From: Clostridia bacterium
GTDB taxonomy: Bacteria > Bacillota > Clostridia > Christensenellales > Aristaeellaceae
NCBI GenBank assembly: GCA_017537105.1
Contig: JAFWBZ010000030.1
Span: 1 to 7,889, forward strand
Direction of reading: 5' to 3'
Length of the DNA: 7,889 nt
Below the pieces are notes generated by a model. That model was not told the DNA's origin. It ran no database searches and saw nothing but the letters and a program-made list of their open reading frames with translations. Numbering within the stretch: position 1 is the stretch's first letter; every line of letters begins with the position of its first letter. Below, in pieces: positions 1-6,364 of this stretch. The position numbers and the translations under genes are program-made.

Positions 1-664
1 CGCCATCGGCGGACAGGTGATCCACGTCAATCTGAAGACGCGGGAGCCCCAGGATTCCGTCGCGCTGGTCGCCGACGGCATCAACGTCGTGCGTCGGGAG
101 GTGGAGGCCTTTGGGCAGCGGCGCCGGGCGGAGCTGCAGGCGCATCGCTTCTACCGCGATTCGGACATGCAGCGCTCCGCGCTGAAGCTGACCGGAATCC
201 ATTGCGGCAACGAGGCCAGCAACCTCGAGTGCGGGCGATTTGAATTCGTGTTCTACACCGTCAGCCCCCGGGAGGACATCCAGCGGGAGCTTCGGGATAT
301 GGAGGAGAAACTCCGCGCCGAGCTGGACGCCATGGGTATCGACTTCAACGGCTTTGAACCCGCCAGCCGCTACTTCGACTACATCTGCGCCGACGAGAAC
401 GACCCGTCGATCCGCCTGCTGCTGGACTGCTCCAGCGAGGTCGCCGGCAAGCCCATCGTCCCCGCCGGGGCCTGTCTGTCGGACTACTTCCTGTACTACC
501 TGCACGGCTCGCCGTGCAGCGTCACCTGCGGCGTGCTGCGGGACTTCAAGCTGCCCGGCGGCGCGCACCAGACGGACGAATTCATCTCCTGCGAGGAATT
601 CGTGAACCTGACCAAATCGCTGGCGCTGTTCCTGCTCCGGTGGTGCGGGGTCGAGGAATCGTAG
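1..664 (+). CDS. M20-family metallopeptidase / amidohydrolase, C-terminal part (5' end outside window)
   Basis: The frame is open to the left edge (first full codon at 2), so the gene starts before the window; the GTG at 17 is only an internal valine codon. The visible ~220 residues look like the lid (dimerisation) domain and the end of the catalytic domain of an ArgE/DapE/carboxypeptidase-type M20 hydrolase, which removes acyl groups from amino acids or cleaves small peptides using two zinc ions. Supporting signs are the lid-like opening with IHVN, the LTGIHCGNEASN stretch, FYTVSPREDIQ (the usual place of the R-x-x-P-x-E-D segment), and near the end GGAHQTDEFI, whose histidine (codon 566-568) matches the last metal ligand of the family. 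The N-terminal metal ligands are not in view, so activity cannot be judged. It ends with TAG and is convergent with the catabolic operon, so it is probably not part of it. The exact substrate class is unknown. Confidence 0.75.
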   Translation, partial: AIGGQVIHVNLKTREPQDSVALVADGINVVRREVEAFGQRRRAELQAHRFYRDSDMQRSALKLTGIHCGNEASNLECGRFEFVFYTVSPREDIQRELRDMEEKLRAELDAMGIDFNGFEPASRYFDYICADENDPSIRLLLDCSSEVAGKPIVPAGACLSDYFLYYLHGSPCSVTCGVLRDFKLPGGAHQTDEFISCEEFVNLTKSLALFLLRWCGVEES

Positions 665-682
665 CGCATGCGCTTCCACATC

Positions 683-725
683 GATGGGGGCTGCCTCCAA
701 CACGCGAGGCAGCCCCCATCTTTTT
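683..725 (+). terminator. Rho-independent terminator of the M20 gene
   Basis: A perfect 15-base stem (683-697 paired with 706-720), GC-rich, has an 8-base loop and is followed directly by TTTTT (721-725). It lies 18 bases after the M20 stop codon. On the opposite strand the same hairpin follows the sialidase-fold gene by about 20 bases, with an A-run before it but no T-run after it. It may therefore also stop or stabilise the 3' end of the leftward operon, though less convincingly. Confidence 0.9.
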
Positions 726-741
726 ATCATTGATTACCAGA

Positions 742-1845
742 TTACCATTGAAAGCGCCGCGCCACCGTCTTGTACCGGCCCTGCTCGCAGTACCAGAAGC
801 ACAGCAGCAGGTCGCCATCGCTCAGCCGGATCGCGCTGGGCTGGCCGAAGGCGAGGAACGAGAAGATCTCCGCCATGCCCTTGTCCTGGATCACCGGGGT
901 TTTCGGTGCCCAGAGCAGGTGCTCCTCCTCGATTTTCCACGTGCCGCCCTTCAGGTCCACGACATAGCCGTAGATGCCCGGCCGATCGGTGTCCCTGCGG
1001 CAGGCGTGAATGGACAGCAGCCTCGTGCCGTCGAGCTTGCACAGGCTGGAGGCCTGCCCGCGAATACCCGTATCCATGGGCACGGAAAAGCTCCGTCCCC
1101 CATCGGTGGAGATCGTATAGTGGTTGTTGAAGCGCTCGCCCGTCCGCGTGTCCTCGTTCCAGCCGATGACCACGATCGTGCCGTCGTCCAGCTGGCACAT
1201 GCGCTGCTCGTAGCAGGTCACCGTGTCGCCGGGAAAGGCCATGCAGACCACGTCGTCGCTCCAGGTCCTGCCCTGATCGCTGCTGCGCAGCAGCCGCCCG
1301 CACAGGCGGGAGGTCATCTTCCCCTCCCAGGTGGGGAACCCGGTGATCGGCGTGGCCCAGCTGCCATCCTGCAGCAGCGTCAGTGGCGCGGAGGCCTCCG
1401 CGTGCGGTCCCCAGGCCGTGTCGATGGGAAAGCGCTCCGACCAGGTGTGGCCCTCGTCGTCGGAAAAGGCCCAAAACACCTCGTCATCCAGCAGCCCGCC
1501 GGTCACCTCGTTGCCGATGGGCAGCTCCGGATCGCGCCGCTCGTACTGGTAGCCCATCGCCACGAGGCGGCCGTCCGGCAGGCGCATGGGCTTGCTGCCA
1601 TCCGTCAGCGGAATGGTCTCCCGGGATTTGTCGAACGCCCGCCAGGGCTTCGACCACGTCCTGCCGCCGTCGAAGCTTTCGGAGCAGCAGGTGGTGCCGT
1701 CCACCGATTCGAAGGCCTGCCCCATCTGATGCATGGCGAGGATATGCCCCTCCGACAGCTCGCAGAGGTATGGAAACGCGGAATTGCGCGCATACAGCCG
1801 GGGGATGGGATTGTCGTAGATAAAGCTGGTAAAGATCTCTTTCAT
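742..1845 (-). CDS. Sialidase-fold (BNR/Asp-box) protein, probably a cytoplasmic glycoside hydrolase
   Basis: 367 residues. Four Asp-boxes (S-x-D-x-G-x-T-W type) are visible: SFDGGRTW (57-64), SDDEGHTW (128-135), SSDQGRTW (188-195) and STDGGRSF (246-253). Their 58-71 residue spacing indicates a six-bladed beta-propeller of the sialidase superfamily. Family members remove terminal sialic acid or related sugars, but many Asp-box proteins have other or unknown activities. No signal peptide or membrane segment is seen at MKEIFTSFIY, so it probably acts inside the cell. The canonical R-I-P motif is not obvious (ARNSAFP at 19-25), and the usual Arg after the E..L.DG segment appears to be Trp-Asn (229-230), so true sialidase activity is doubtful. 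The ATG at 1845 is chosen because GAGGGA lies 7 bases upstream, overlapping the previous gene's stop; the longer frame to 1980 would run into that gene. It is the last gene of the operon. Confidence 0.82.
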   Translation of the reverse strand: MKEIFTSFIYDNPIPRLYARNSAFPYLCELSEGHILAMHQMGQAFESVDGTTCCSESFDGGRTWSKPWRAFDKSRETIPLTDGSKPMRLPDGRLVAMGYQYERRDPELPIGNEVTGGLLDDEVFWAFSDDEGHTWSERFPIDTAWGPHAEASAPLTLLQDGSWATPITGFPTWEGKMTSRLCGRLLRSSDQGRTWSDDVVCMAFPGDTVTCYEQRMCQLDDGTIVVIGWNEDTRTGERFNNHYTISTDGGRSFSVPMDTGIRGQASSLCKLDGTRLLSIHACRRDTDRPGIYGYVVDLKGGTWKIEEEHLLWAPKTPVIQDKGMAEIFSFLAFGQPSAIRLSDGDLLLCFWYCEQGRYKTVARRFQW

Positions 1846-1852
1846 GCTTCTG

Positions 1853-1858
1853 TCCCTC
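1853..1858 (-). promoter_or_regulatory. Ribosome binding site overlapping the upstream stop codon
   Basis: GAGGGA lies 7 bases before the ATG at 1845, and its first two bases are part of the TGA stop (1857-1859) of the preceding gene. This fixes the start of the sialidase-fold gene and suggests translational coupling between the last two genes of the operon. Confidence 0.7.
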
Positions 1859-2795
1859 ACTGCATCGCAAAGTGGTATTTCGCCGCGCCGGTGTCCGCAT
1901 CGTAGGCATCCACGACAAACGTTGCGCCGCAGGCCCCCGCCAGGATCTCCATCACCACGGAGGTCGTCATCGAATACCACTGCGTGACCTCCCGCCCGGT
2001 GTCATGCAGGTGCTTCACCCCGGGGCAATAGGCGATTTCGACGTCAAGCCTGCCGTCGGACAGGCGCGTGCGGACCACCTCCGCCGCGTGCTCTTTTTCG
2101 TAGGTGTCCAGGATCTTTGCCTCGATGGCCGCGAGTCCCCGCGCGCGAATATCCTCCATTTCTTTGCAGTAGATTGCCTCGGTGTACTGGGTCAGGTATT
2201 CCCGAATCGCCCCTTCCCCGTAGTTTGCCCCCAGGTACTCGATGCCCATGTTCAGGCTGGAGTGAAAGTCCCGATGGAAGTACTCGAGATTGCCGGATCG
2301 ATACTCGATCTTCTTCGTATTCTCGTCGATGTCCATGGTGCCCTTGAAGATCTTCGGATCGAAGATCATTGAGGAGCAGCTGGCCTCATCCACCTTCAGG
2401 ATATTGCGATAGTAGCGCAGGCCGTACATCTCCAGCGCAGGGCGGTAGTAGTCGCAGTGATTGCAGTAGCGGGGATAGGGCTCGACGCCCAATTCCTCCT
2501 TCATCTTGAGCAGCCTGCCCTTGGAGGGACAGTAGTGCATTTCACTGTAGGCCCAGCCCGCCTCCGGATTGTACCAGCGCGTCACGTCCGCCGCTTCCTC
2601 CTTCAGCGTACCGTTCCAGTATTCCACCGCGCCCCTCAGGCCGCCCTCCCGCACATAGTTCACCAGTGGGATGCCCTTTCCGTCCGGTTTGAAGAGATAG
2701 GTCCAGAAGCGCTTGACCTCCTCATAGCCGTACTTTGCATCCAGATATTTGAACAGCTCACTGTACGAGGGAATGAACTCGGTACATGAGATCAT
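1857..2795 (-). CDS. Uncharacterised internally duplicated protein, possibly ATC-hydrolase-like
   Basis: 312 residues, soluble, no signal peptide. It is not firmly recognised. By eye it contains two related halves. Residues 9-145 and 177-309 share a helix of the pattern Y-L-x-A-x-Y-G (KYLDAKYG at 17; EYLGANYG at 187), a second helix starting GL-x-x-A (GLRGAVEYW at 52; GLAAIEAKI at 220) that leads into EEAADVTR and EHAAEVVR, and a strand ending in YCP (88-90 and 256-258). The first half adds CNHC (111-114) and Cys140; the second half lacks that pair. The layout (YCP strand, cysteines, C-terminal strand) reminds me of the L-2-amino-thiazoline-4-carboxylic acid hydrolase family, but this is from memory and weak. 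The ATG at 2795 is preferred because AAAGGAGG sits 8 bases upstream; the frame continues to 2939 without a good site and overlaps the DapA-type gene. Its place between the class I aldolase and the sialidase-fold gene suggests a role in the same catabolic pathway. Confidence 0.7.
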   Translation of the reverse strand: MISCTEFIPSYSELFKYLDAKYGYEEVKRFWTYLFKPDGKGIPLVNYVREGGLRGAVEYWNGTLKEEAADVTRWYNPEAGWAYSEMHYCPSKGRLLKMKEELGVEPYPRYCNHCDYYRPALEMYGLRYYRNILKVDEASCSSMIFDPKIFKGTMDIDENTKKIEYRSGNLEYFHRDFHSSLNMGIEYLGANYGEGAIREYLTQYTEAIYCKEMEDIRARGLAAIEAKILDTYEKEHAAEVVRTRLSDGRLDVEIAYCPGVKHLHDTGREVTQWYSMTTSVVMEILAGACGATFVVDAYDADTGAAKYHFAMQ

Positions 2796-2803
2796 ACTAT
2801 ACG

Positions 2804-2811
2804 CCTCCTTT
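2804..2811 (-). promoter_or_regulatory. Strong ribosome binding site fixing the start at 2795
   Basis: AAAGGAGG is a near-perfect Shine-Dalgarno match 8 bases before the ATG at 2795. It is the strongest in the window and rules out the upstream extension of the frame to 2939. A strong site here may offset reduced translation or transcription after the palindrome at 2835-2864. Confidence 0.8.
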
Positions 2812-2834
2812 GGTTTCCGCTTATAATTCACATA

Positions 2835-2864
2835 TGGGCGATGGCACCGCGGTGCCATCGCCCA
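2835..2864 (-). repeat. Perfect 30-base intercistronic palindrome (RNA hairpin or operator)
   Basis: Bases 2835-2864 read the same on both strands. As RNA they would fold into a 13-base-pair GC-rich stem closed by a CGCG loop. It lies in the only wide gap inside the gene set, 10 bases after the DapA-type stop codon and 23 bases before the next gene's ribosome binding site. No T-run follows on either strand, so it is not a standard terminator. It could stabilise or process the upstream mRNA, partially terminate transcription, or be a binding site for a dimeric regulator. The sequence shows the symmetry; the role is inferred. Confidence 0.75.
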
Positions 2865-2874
2865 ATGCGGGGAT

Positions 2875-3753
2875 TTACAGCTCTCCGATGCGAAGCATCT
2901 CCCGGCGAACGAGCTCCACGTTCTCCGGCAGAATGTCACAGCAGATGTCCGGGGCGTGTCTGCCCTCGTAGCCCAGCATGTTCATTGCAACGTCGTAGCA
3001 GGGCCACAGATCATGGTCGGCAAAGAAGTCGCGCAGGTCGAGGATGTTCGTCAGGCACTTTGCCGCAGTCGCATAGTCGCCCGCCGCCATGGCCCGGAAC
3101 ATGTCGCCAGTATTCTTCGGCGTCACGGGCAGCATGCCGTCCAGGCAGTTGTCGATGCCCCACTTGTAGGCGACGTCAAAGGTATCCAGCCCTGAGTACA
3201 CCAGTATAAAGTCCTTCCGCACCTCGGGGTTCAGCTTCAGCTTCCGGAACATCGCCTGGTCCGCCGATTTGATGCCCACCAGGTTGGGCACGTCCCGAAG
3301 CAGCTCCATCACCATGTCGTAGGTGATCTTGCTCTGCGTCACGCTGGGCAGGTCGTAGAGCATGATGTTGTGCTTCGTGCTCGCGCCCACGGCCTTGAAG
3401 AAGCGCATCATCATGGGGCGATTAGCCTTTGCGTAATACGGCGCGGTGAACACGAACGCCGCGATGTCCAATTCCTCCAGTGCGGCCATGCGCTGCCGCG
3501 CCTGCTGGATGGAGCAGCTCATGGCGCCGACGAACACCGGCACGCGGCCTGCGGCGACGTCCACGGCCACCCGGGCCACCTCGGGGCACAGGTCCGGGCG
3601 CAGGTAGGCCTGCTGGCCCATGGAACCCATGCACAGAAGTCCCACGGCGCCCTGTTGAATCATGTCTTCGATTTGTTTGCGATAGCTGGCTTCCAACAGC
3701 CTTCCCTCCGCGTCCAGCGGCGTTGCCAGCGCAGGTACAAAGCCCGGTCTCAT
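2875..3753 (-). CDS. DapA/NAL-family class I aldolase (dihydrodipicolinate synthase family)
   Basis: 292 residues, the normal family length, forming a TIM barrel that uses a lysine Schiff base to add or remove pyruvate. Visible signatures are GSMGQ (43-47) in place of the G-x-x-G-E loop, the catalytic tyrosine in MLYDLP (Tyr133), and the Schiff-base lysine in GIKSAD (Lys162). The Thr-Thr pair of true dihydrodipicolinate synthase is replaced by Ser-Met, and the Arg that normally follows the Tyr motif is absent (YDLPSVT). Lysine biosynthesis is therefore unlikely; cleavage of a 2-keto-3-deoxy sugar acid or N-acylneuraminate-like compound is more plausible. The ATG at 3753 has GGGAGG 7 bases upstream. 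It starts 36 bases after the aldo/keto reductase stop, inside a sugar-catabolic operon that also holds a class II aldolase. The exact substrate is unknown. Confidence 0.9.
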   Translation of the reverse strand: MRPGFVPALATPLDAEGRLLEASYRKQIEDMIQQGAVGLLCMGSMGQQAYLRPDLCPEVARVAVDVAAGRVPVFVGAMSCSIQQARQRMAALEELDIAAFVFTAPYYAKANRPMMMRFFKAVGASTKHNIMLYDLPSVTQSKITYDMVMELLRDVPNLVGIKSADQAMFRKLKLNPEVRKDFILVYSGLDTFDVAYKWGIDNCLDGMLPVTPKNTGDMFRAMAAGDYATAAKCLTNILDLRDFFADHDLWPCYDVAMNMLGYEGRHAPDICCDILPENVELVRREMLRIGEL

Positions 3754-3789
3754 AGGATTTCCTCCCTTTGCCTTTATGAATGATTTCCT

Positions 3790-4761
3790 CTATTTCTTTT
3801 CCTTGGCCGCGCCGCGGTCGTATCGCGCGGACAGCGCCCGCATGATCTCGGGAATGTCCGCAGCGCAGTTCTCATCGATGAAGCGGCGCCCCTCTTCCGA
3901 CAGCATCGCCGCGCCCTCTGCGAAGTAGGACAGATTTTGCCGCACCTGCTCCGGCTTCTCCGCACCCAGCACCAGCGAGGTCACGCCCGGCATGTCGCGG
4001 ATGTAGGAGATGGCCAGCTCCGCCATGGTCATGTTCTCCCGGGTCGCCAGCGCCCGGATCATGCGCAGCTTCTCCCCAACGGCGTCCCGAAGCGGAGACT
4101 CCGGCATGGCGTCGGGGTCCAGGAAGAACAGCCCCTGCAAAAACACGCTGCGGATGATCAGCGCGATGTTCTGCTGCCGGAGAATCTCCAGGTACCCGCT
4201 GTCCCTGAGCGCGTGATCAAACATGCTCATGGGCGCCTGCACCATGGAGAACACGCCGGATTCCAGCGGCTTTTTCAGGCTCTCCGGATGGTAGATGGAG
4301 ATGCCTGCGCAGCCGATCAACCCCTCGTGCTTCAGCTCCGAGAGCGCCTCGACGATGGCCTCTCCCTGCTCGTCGAAATCCTCGGCGCGATGCATCATCA
4401 GGCAGTCCACGCGGTCCACGCCCAGGTTCTCCAGCGACCGTTCCAGGCTCCGGTGTATGGCGTCCTTCGCCTGCTCCTTGGGCGTGCCGGGCAGGTTCAG
4501 GCCGAACTTCGTGGTGAGGAACACGCCGTCCCTGCCGCCAAAGGTGCGGAAGTAGCTGCCCAGCACCTTCTCGGAGTTGCCATAGCTCGCAGCGGTGTCC
4601 AGCGCGGTGACGCCGCCCTCCAGGGCAGCCTTCAGCACGGCATGGCTCTGCGCCAGGCTCGGCTTTCCGTCCGCATTGGCGATGCCGTAATCCAGCCCCA
4701 GCTGAACTGTGCCCAGCGACATTCGGGAAAAGGGCCTGCCCCAGCCGGTATAGGTCTTCAT
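3790..4761 (-). CDS. Aldo/keto reductase
   Basis: 323 residues, typical of the NAD(P)H-dependent aldo/keto reductase superfamily ((beta/alpha)8 barrel), which reduces aldehydes or ketones or oxidises aldoses. The full catalytic tetrad is visible: Asp55 and Tyr60 in DTAASYGNSE, Lys85 in TTKFG and His124 in LMMHR. The N-terminal LGTVQLGLDYGIAN resembles the subgroup that includes aldose 1-dehydrogenases and related bacterial reductases. The ATG at 4761 is chosen because it lies 2 bases after the aldolase TGA (4764-4766), with an AAAGGCGAGGG stretch about 10 bases upstream inside the aldolase gene; the longer frame to 4935 would overlap that gene heavily. The arrangement implies translational coupling. 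Likely role (inferred): reduction of the aldehyde released by one of the neighbouring aldolases, or oxidation of a sugar entering the pathway. Confidence 0.9.
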   Translation of the reverse strand: MKTYTGWGRPFSRMSLGTVQLGLDYGIANADGKPSLAQSHAVLKAALEGGVTALDTAASYGNSEKVLGSYFRTFGGRDGVFLTTKFGLNLPGTPKEQAKDAIHRSLERSLENLGVDRVDCLMMHRAEDFDEQGEAIVEALSELKHEGLIGCAGISIYHPESLKKPLESGVFSMVQAPMSMFDHALRDSGYLEILRQQNIALIIRSVFLQGLFFLDPDAMPESPLRDAVGEKLRMIRALATRENMTMAELAISYIRDMPGVTSLVLGAEKPEQVRQNLSYFAEGAAMLSEEGRRFIDENCAADIPEIMRALSARYDRGAAKEKK

Positions 4762-4763
4762 GC

Positions 4764-5546
4764 TCAGAATGCCCTCGCCTTTCTTCCGCACAGCGTCGCA
4801 ACCTTCCGGTAACCTTCCGACAGGCAGATGACATCCGAACCGACGCTGATGAAGTTGTAGCCCAGTTCCACGAGGTGGTCGAAATTGCCGTGACCGCCCA
4901 CCGTGCCGGCGAACTTGCCGTGGCGGCGCGCGCACTCGGCGATGCGGCGGCTCGTCTCCTCGAGCAGCGGGTGATCAAACTGATGGGGAATGCCCGCCCC
5001 CTGGGAGAAGTCCGCAGGGCCAAAGAAGATCATGTCCAGTCCCGGCAGCGCACAGATCTCCTCCAGCTCCGCCAGCGGCTCCGGATCCTCGATCTGCACG
5101 ACCACGAAGCGCTGCTCGTTGGCCTGCCGGATGTAATCGCTGTCGTTGACCAGGCAGTACTTGCCGTCGGCATTGCCGCCGTCGATGGGCCTGCGGCCGA
5201 TGGGATGGAACTTGGTAAAGTAGACGACCTTTTTCGCCTCCTCCAGGCTCATCAGGTGCGGCACCATGATGCCCGTGGAATCCGCCTCCAGCGGTCGGAT
5301 CAGGTCGTTGTAACCGCCCTTGGCCACGCGGGTCAGCGTGTCGCAATCGTAGATCTTCGCCGCGCGCACCGCATTCTCAATGGCGTCCCAGTTGTTGGGC
5401 ACGTGCTCCATGTCGATCCAGATGCAGTCCACGCCGCACATCGCGGCCAATTCGGCGTTTCGCGCATCGCTCAGGTTCAGCTTGACCGAAACCGCCACCT
5501 CGCCGGCGCGCATCTTCCGCAGCACGCGGCTCTCTCGCATATTCAT
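4764..5546 (-). CDS. HpcH/HpaI-family class II aldolase (metal-dependent pyruvate aldolase)
   Basis: 260 residues, the standard length for this TIM-barrel family, which cleaves 2-keto-3-deoxy acids to pyruvate plus an aldehyde using a divalent metal. The family's expected residues are all in place: the base in DMEH (His48), Arg73 in LTRVAKG, Gln151 and the metal ligand Glu153 in VVQIEDPE, and the second metal ligand Asp179 in FGPADFSQG. The protein should therefore be active. The ATG at 5546 has AGGAG 8 bases upstream; a second ATG at 5540 (Met3) is less well spaced. It begins 28 bases after the SDR stop and ends 2 bases before the aldo/keto reductase start. Substrates of relatives include 4-hydroxy-2-oxoheptanedioate, 2-keto-3-deoxy-L-rhamnonate and 2-dehydro-3-deoxyglucarate. 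The context suggests a sugar acid rather than an aromatic breakdown product. Confidence 0.92.
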   Translation of the reverse strand: MNMRESRVLRKMRAGEVAVSVKLNLSDARNAELAAMCGVDCIWIDMEHVPNNWDAIENAVRAAKIYDCDTLTRVAKGGYNDLIRPLEADSTGIMVPHLMSLEEAKKVVYFTKFHPIGRRPIDGGNADGKYCLVNDSDYIRQANEQRFVVVQIEDPEPLAELEEICALPGLDMIFFGPADFSQGAGIPHQFDHPLLEETSRRIAECARRHGKFAGTVGGHGNFDHLVELGYNFISVGSDVICLSEGYRKVATLCGRKARAF

Positions 5547-5574
5547 ATTGTCCTCTCCTTTTATGATCCTCGTT

Positions 5575-6363
5575 TTATTTTGCCGAATAGCCGCCGTCGA
5601 TGGGGATCGACGCGCCGGTGACATACGCGGAAGCGTCGGAGGCCAGCCATACGATCGCGCCCATGATGTCCGTGTCGTTCGCCATGCGCTTCAGCATCGT
5701 GCAGTCGCTGTAGACCTCGACGAATTTCTCCGGCTGGTGGTTGAAGAAGCCGCCCAGCTGCAGCACATTTACGCGCACGCCGGCCGGGCCGAACTTGGAG
5801 GCCATGAGCCGCGTCCAATTGGCCATGCCGCCCTTGTGGTAGAAGTAGTCCGGGCAGAAGTCCACCACCTGCGTCATCTCCGTGCCGCGATACAGCATGT
5901 CGTTCGCGCCCAGAATACCCATGTAGGAGCCGATGTTGATAATGCTGCCGCCGCCGTTGTCCCGCATGAGCTTGGCGATCTTCATCGTCAAATCGGACAT
6001 GCCCACCGCGTTGATGCGCAGCGAGGTGGTGAAGCCCTCCCAGTCCTCGTCATGCTTCATGCCGCGCCAGACTGCATTGTTCACGAACACGTCGATGCGC
6101 CCGTGCTCGCGCTTCATCTTGTCCATGAACGCCGCGATGCTCTCGGGATCTCCCTGGTCCAGATGCTCGCAAAAGACGTCAAAGCCCTGGGCGCGGAGCT
6201 CTTCCGCATAGGCTTCATTTTTCTCCAGATTTCTGGAGGCGTTGCAAACCCTGGCGCCCGCCTGCGCCAGCGCCAGCAGCATCTGCCGGCCGTACAGTCC
6301 GCTGCCGCCGGTGATAACCGCCAGCTTACCGTCCAGGCGGAAGGCCTTCATGATGTCAAACAT
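5575..6363 (-). CDS. Short-chain dehydrogenase/reductase (SDR), sugar or sugar-acid type
   Basis: 262 residues, the usual length for a classical SDR with a Rossmann fold. Visible motifs are the nucleotide-binding TGGSGLYG (18-25), NNAV (95-98), Asn118, the catalytic Ser146 in NIGSYMG, the Tyr173-x-x-x-Lys177 pair in YFYHKGGM, and the C-terminal GASIPIDGGYS common in gluconate 5-dehydrogenase and KduD-like members. The stretch between Ser146 and Tyr173 is longer than the common ~13 residues, which may shape the substrate pocket. The start is the ATG at 6363 with GGAGGAG 7 bases upstream. It begins 1 base after the Gfo/Idh stop (TGA at 6365-6367), so the two dehydrogenases are probably translated together. 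Likely reaction (inferred): oxidation or reduction of a hydroxyl/keto group on a sugar or sugar acid. Confidence 0.9.
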   Translation of the reverse strand: MFDIMKAFRLDGKLAVITGGSGLYGRQMLLALAQAGARVCNASRNLEKNEAYAEELRAQGFDVFCEHLDQGDPESIAAFMDKMKREHGRIDVFVNNAVWRGMKHDEDWEGFTTSLRINAVGMSDLTMKIAKLMRDNGGGSIINIGSYMGILGANDMLYRGTEMTQVVDFCPDYFYHKGGMANWTRLMASKFGPAGVRVNVLQLGGFFNHQPEKFVEVYSDCTMLKRMANDTDIMGAIVWLASDASAYVTGASIPIDGGYSAK

Positions 6364-6364
6364 C

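Noticed and set aside
664..673. Ten-base palindrome GCGCATGCGC just after the M20 stop
   Set aside because: Short and expected by chance in GC-rich DNA, with no second copy noticed nearby.
514..1905. Long open frame on the + strand opposite the sialidase-fold gene
   Set aside because: It is rich in Ala, Arg, Pro and Gly without recognisable motifs, overlaps three supported features (M20 end, terminator, sialidase-fold gene), and is the kind of antisense frame expected in GC-rich coding DNA.
1846..1980. N-terminal extension of the sialidase-fold protein
   Set aside because: It would overlap the preceding gene by more than 100 bases and lacks a better ribosome binding site than GAGGGA before the ATG at 1845. 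The same reasoning rejects the extensions at 2796-2939, 4762-4935, 5547-5624 and 6364-6390 for the other genes.
3937..4812. + strand open frame opposite the aldo/keto reductase gene
   Set aside because: The intact catalytic tetrad and family length on the - strand explain this DNA; the + frame is rich in His, Gln, Ala and Leu, as is typical of a shadow frame.
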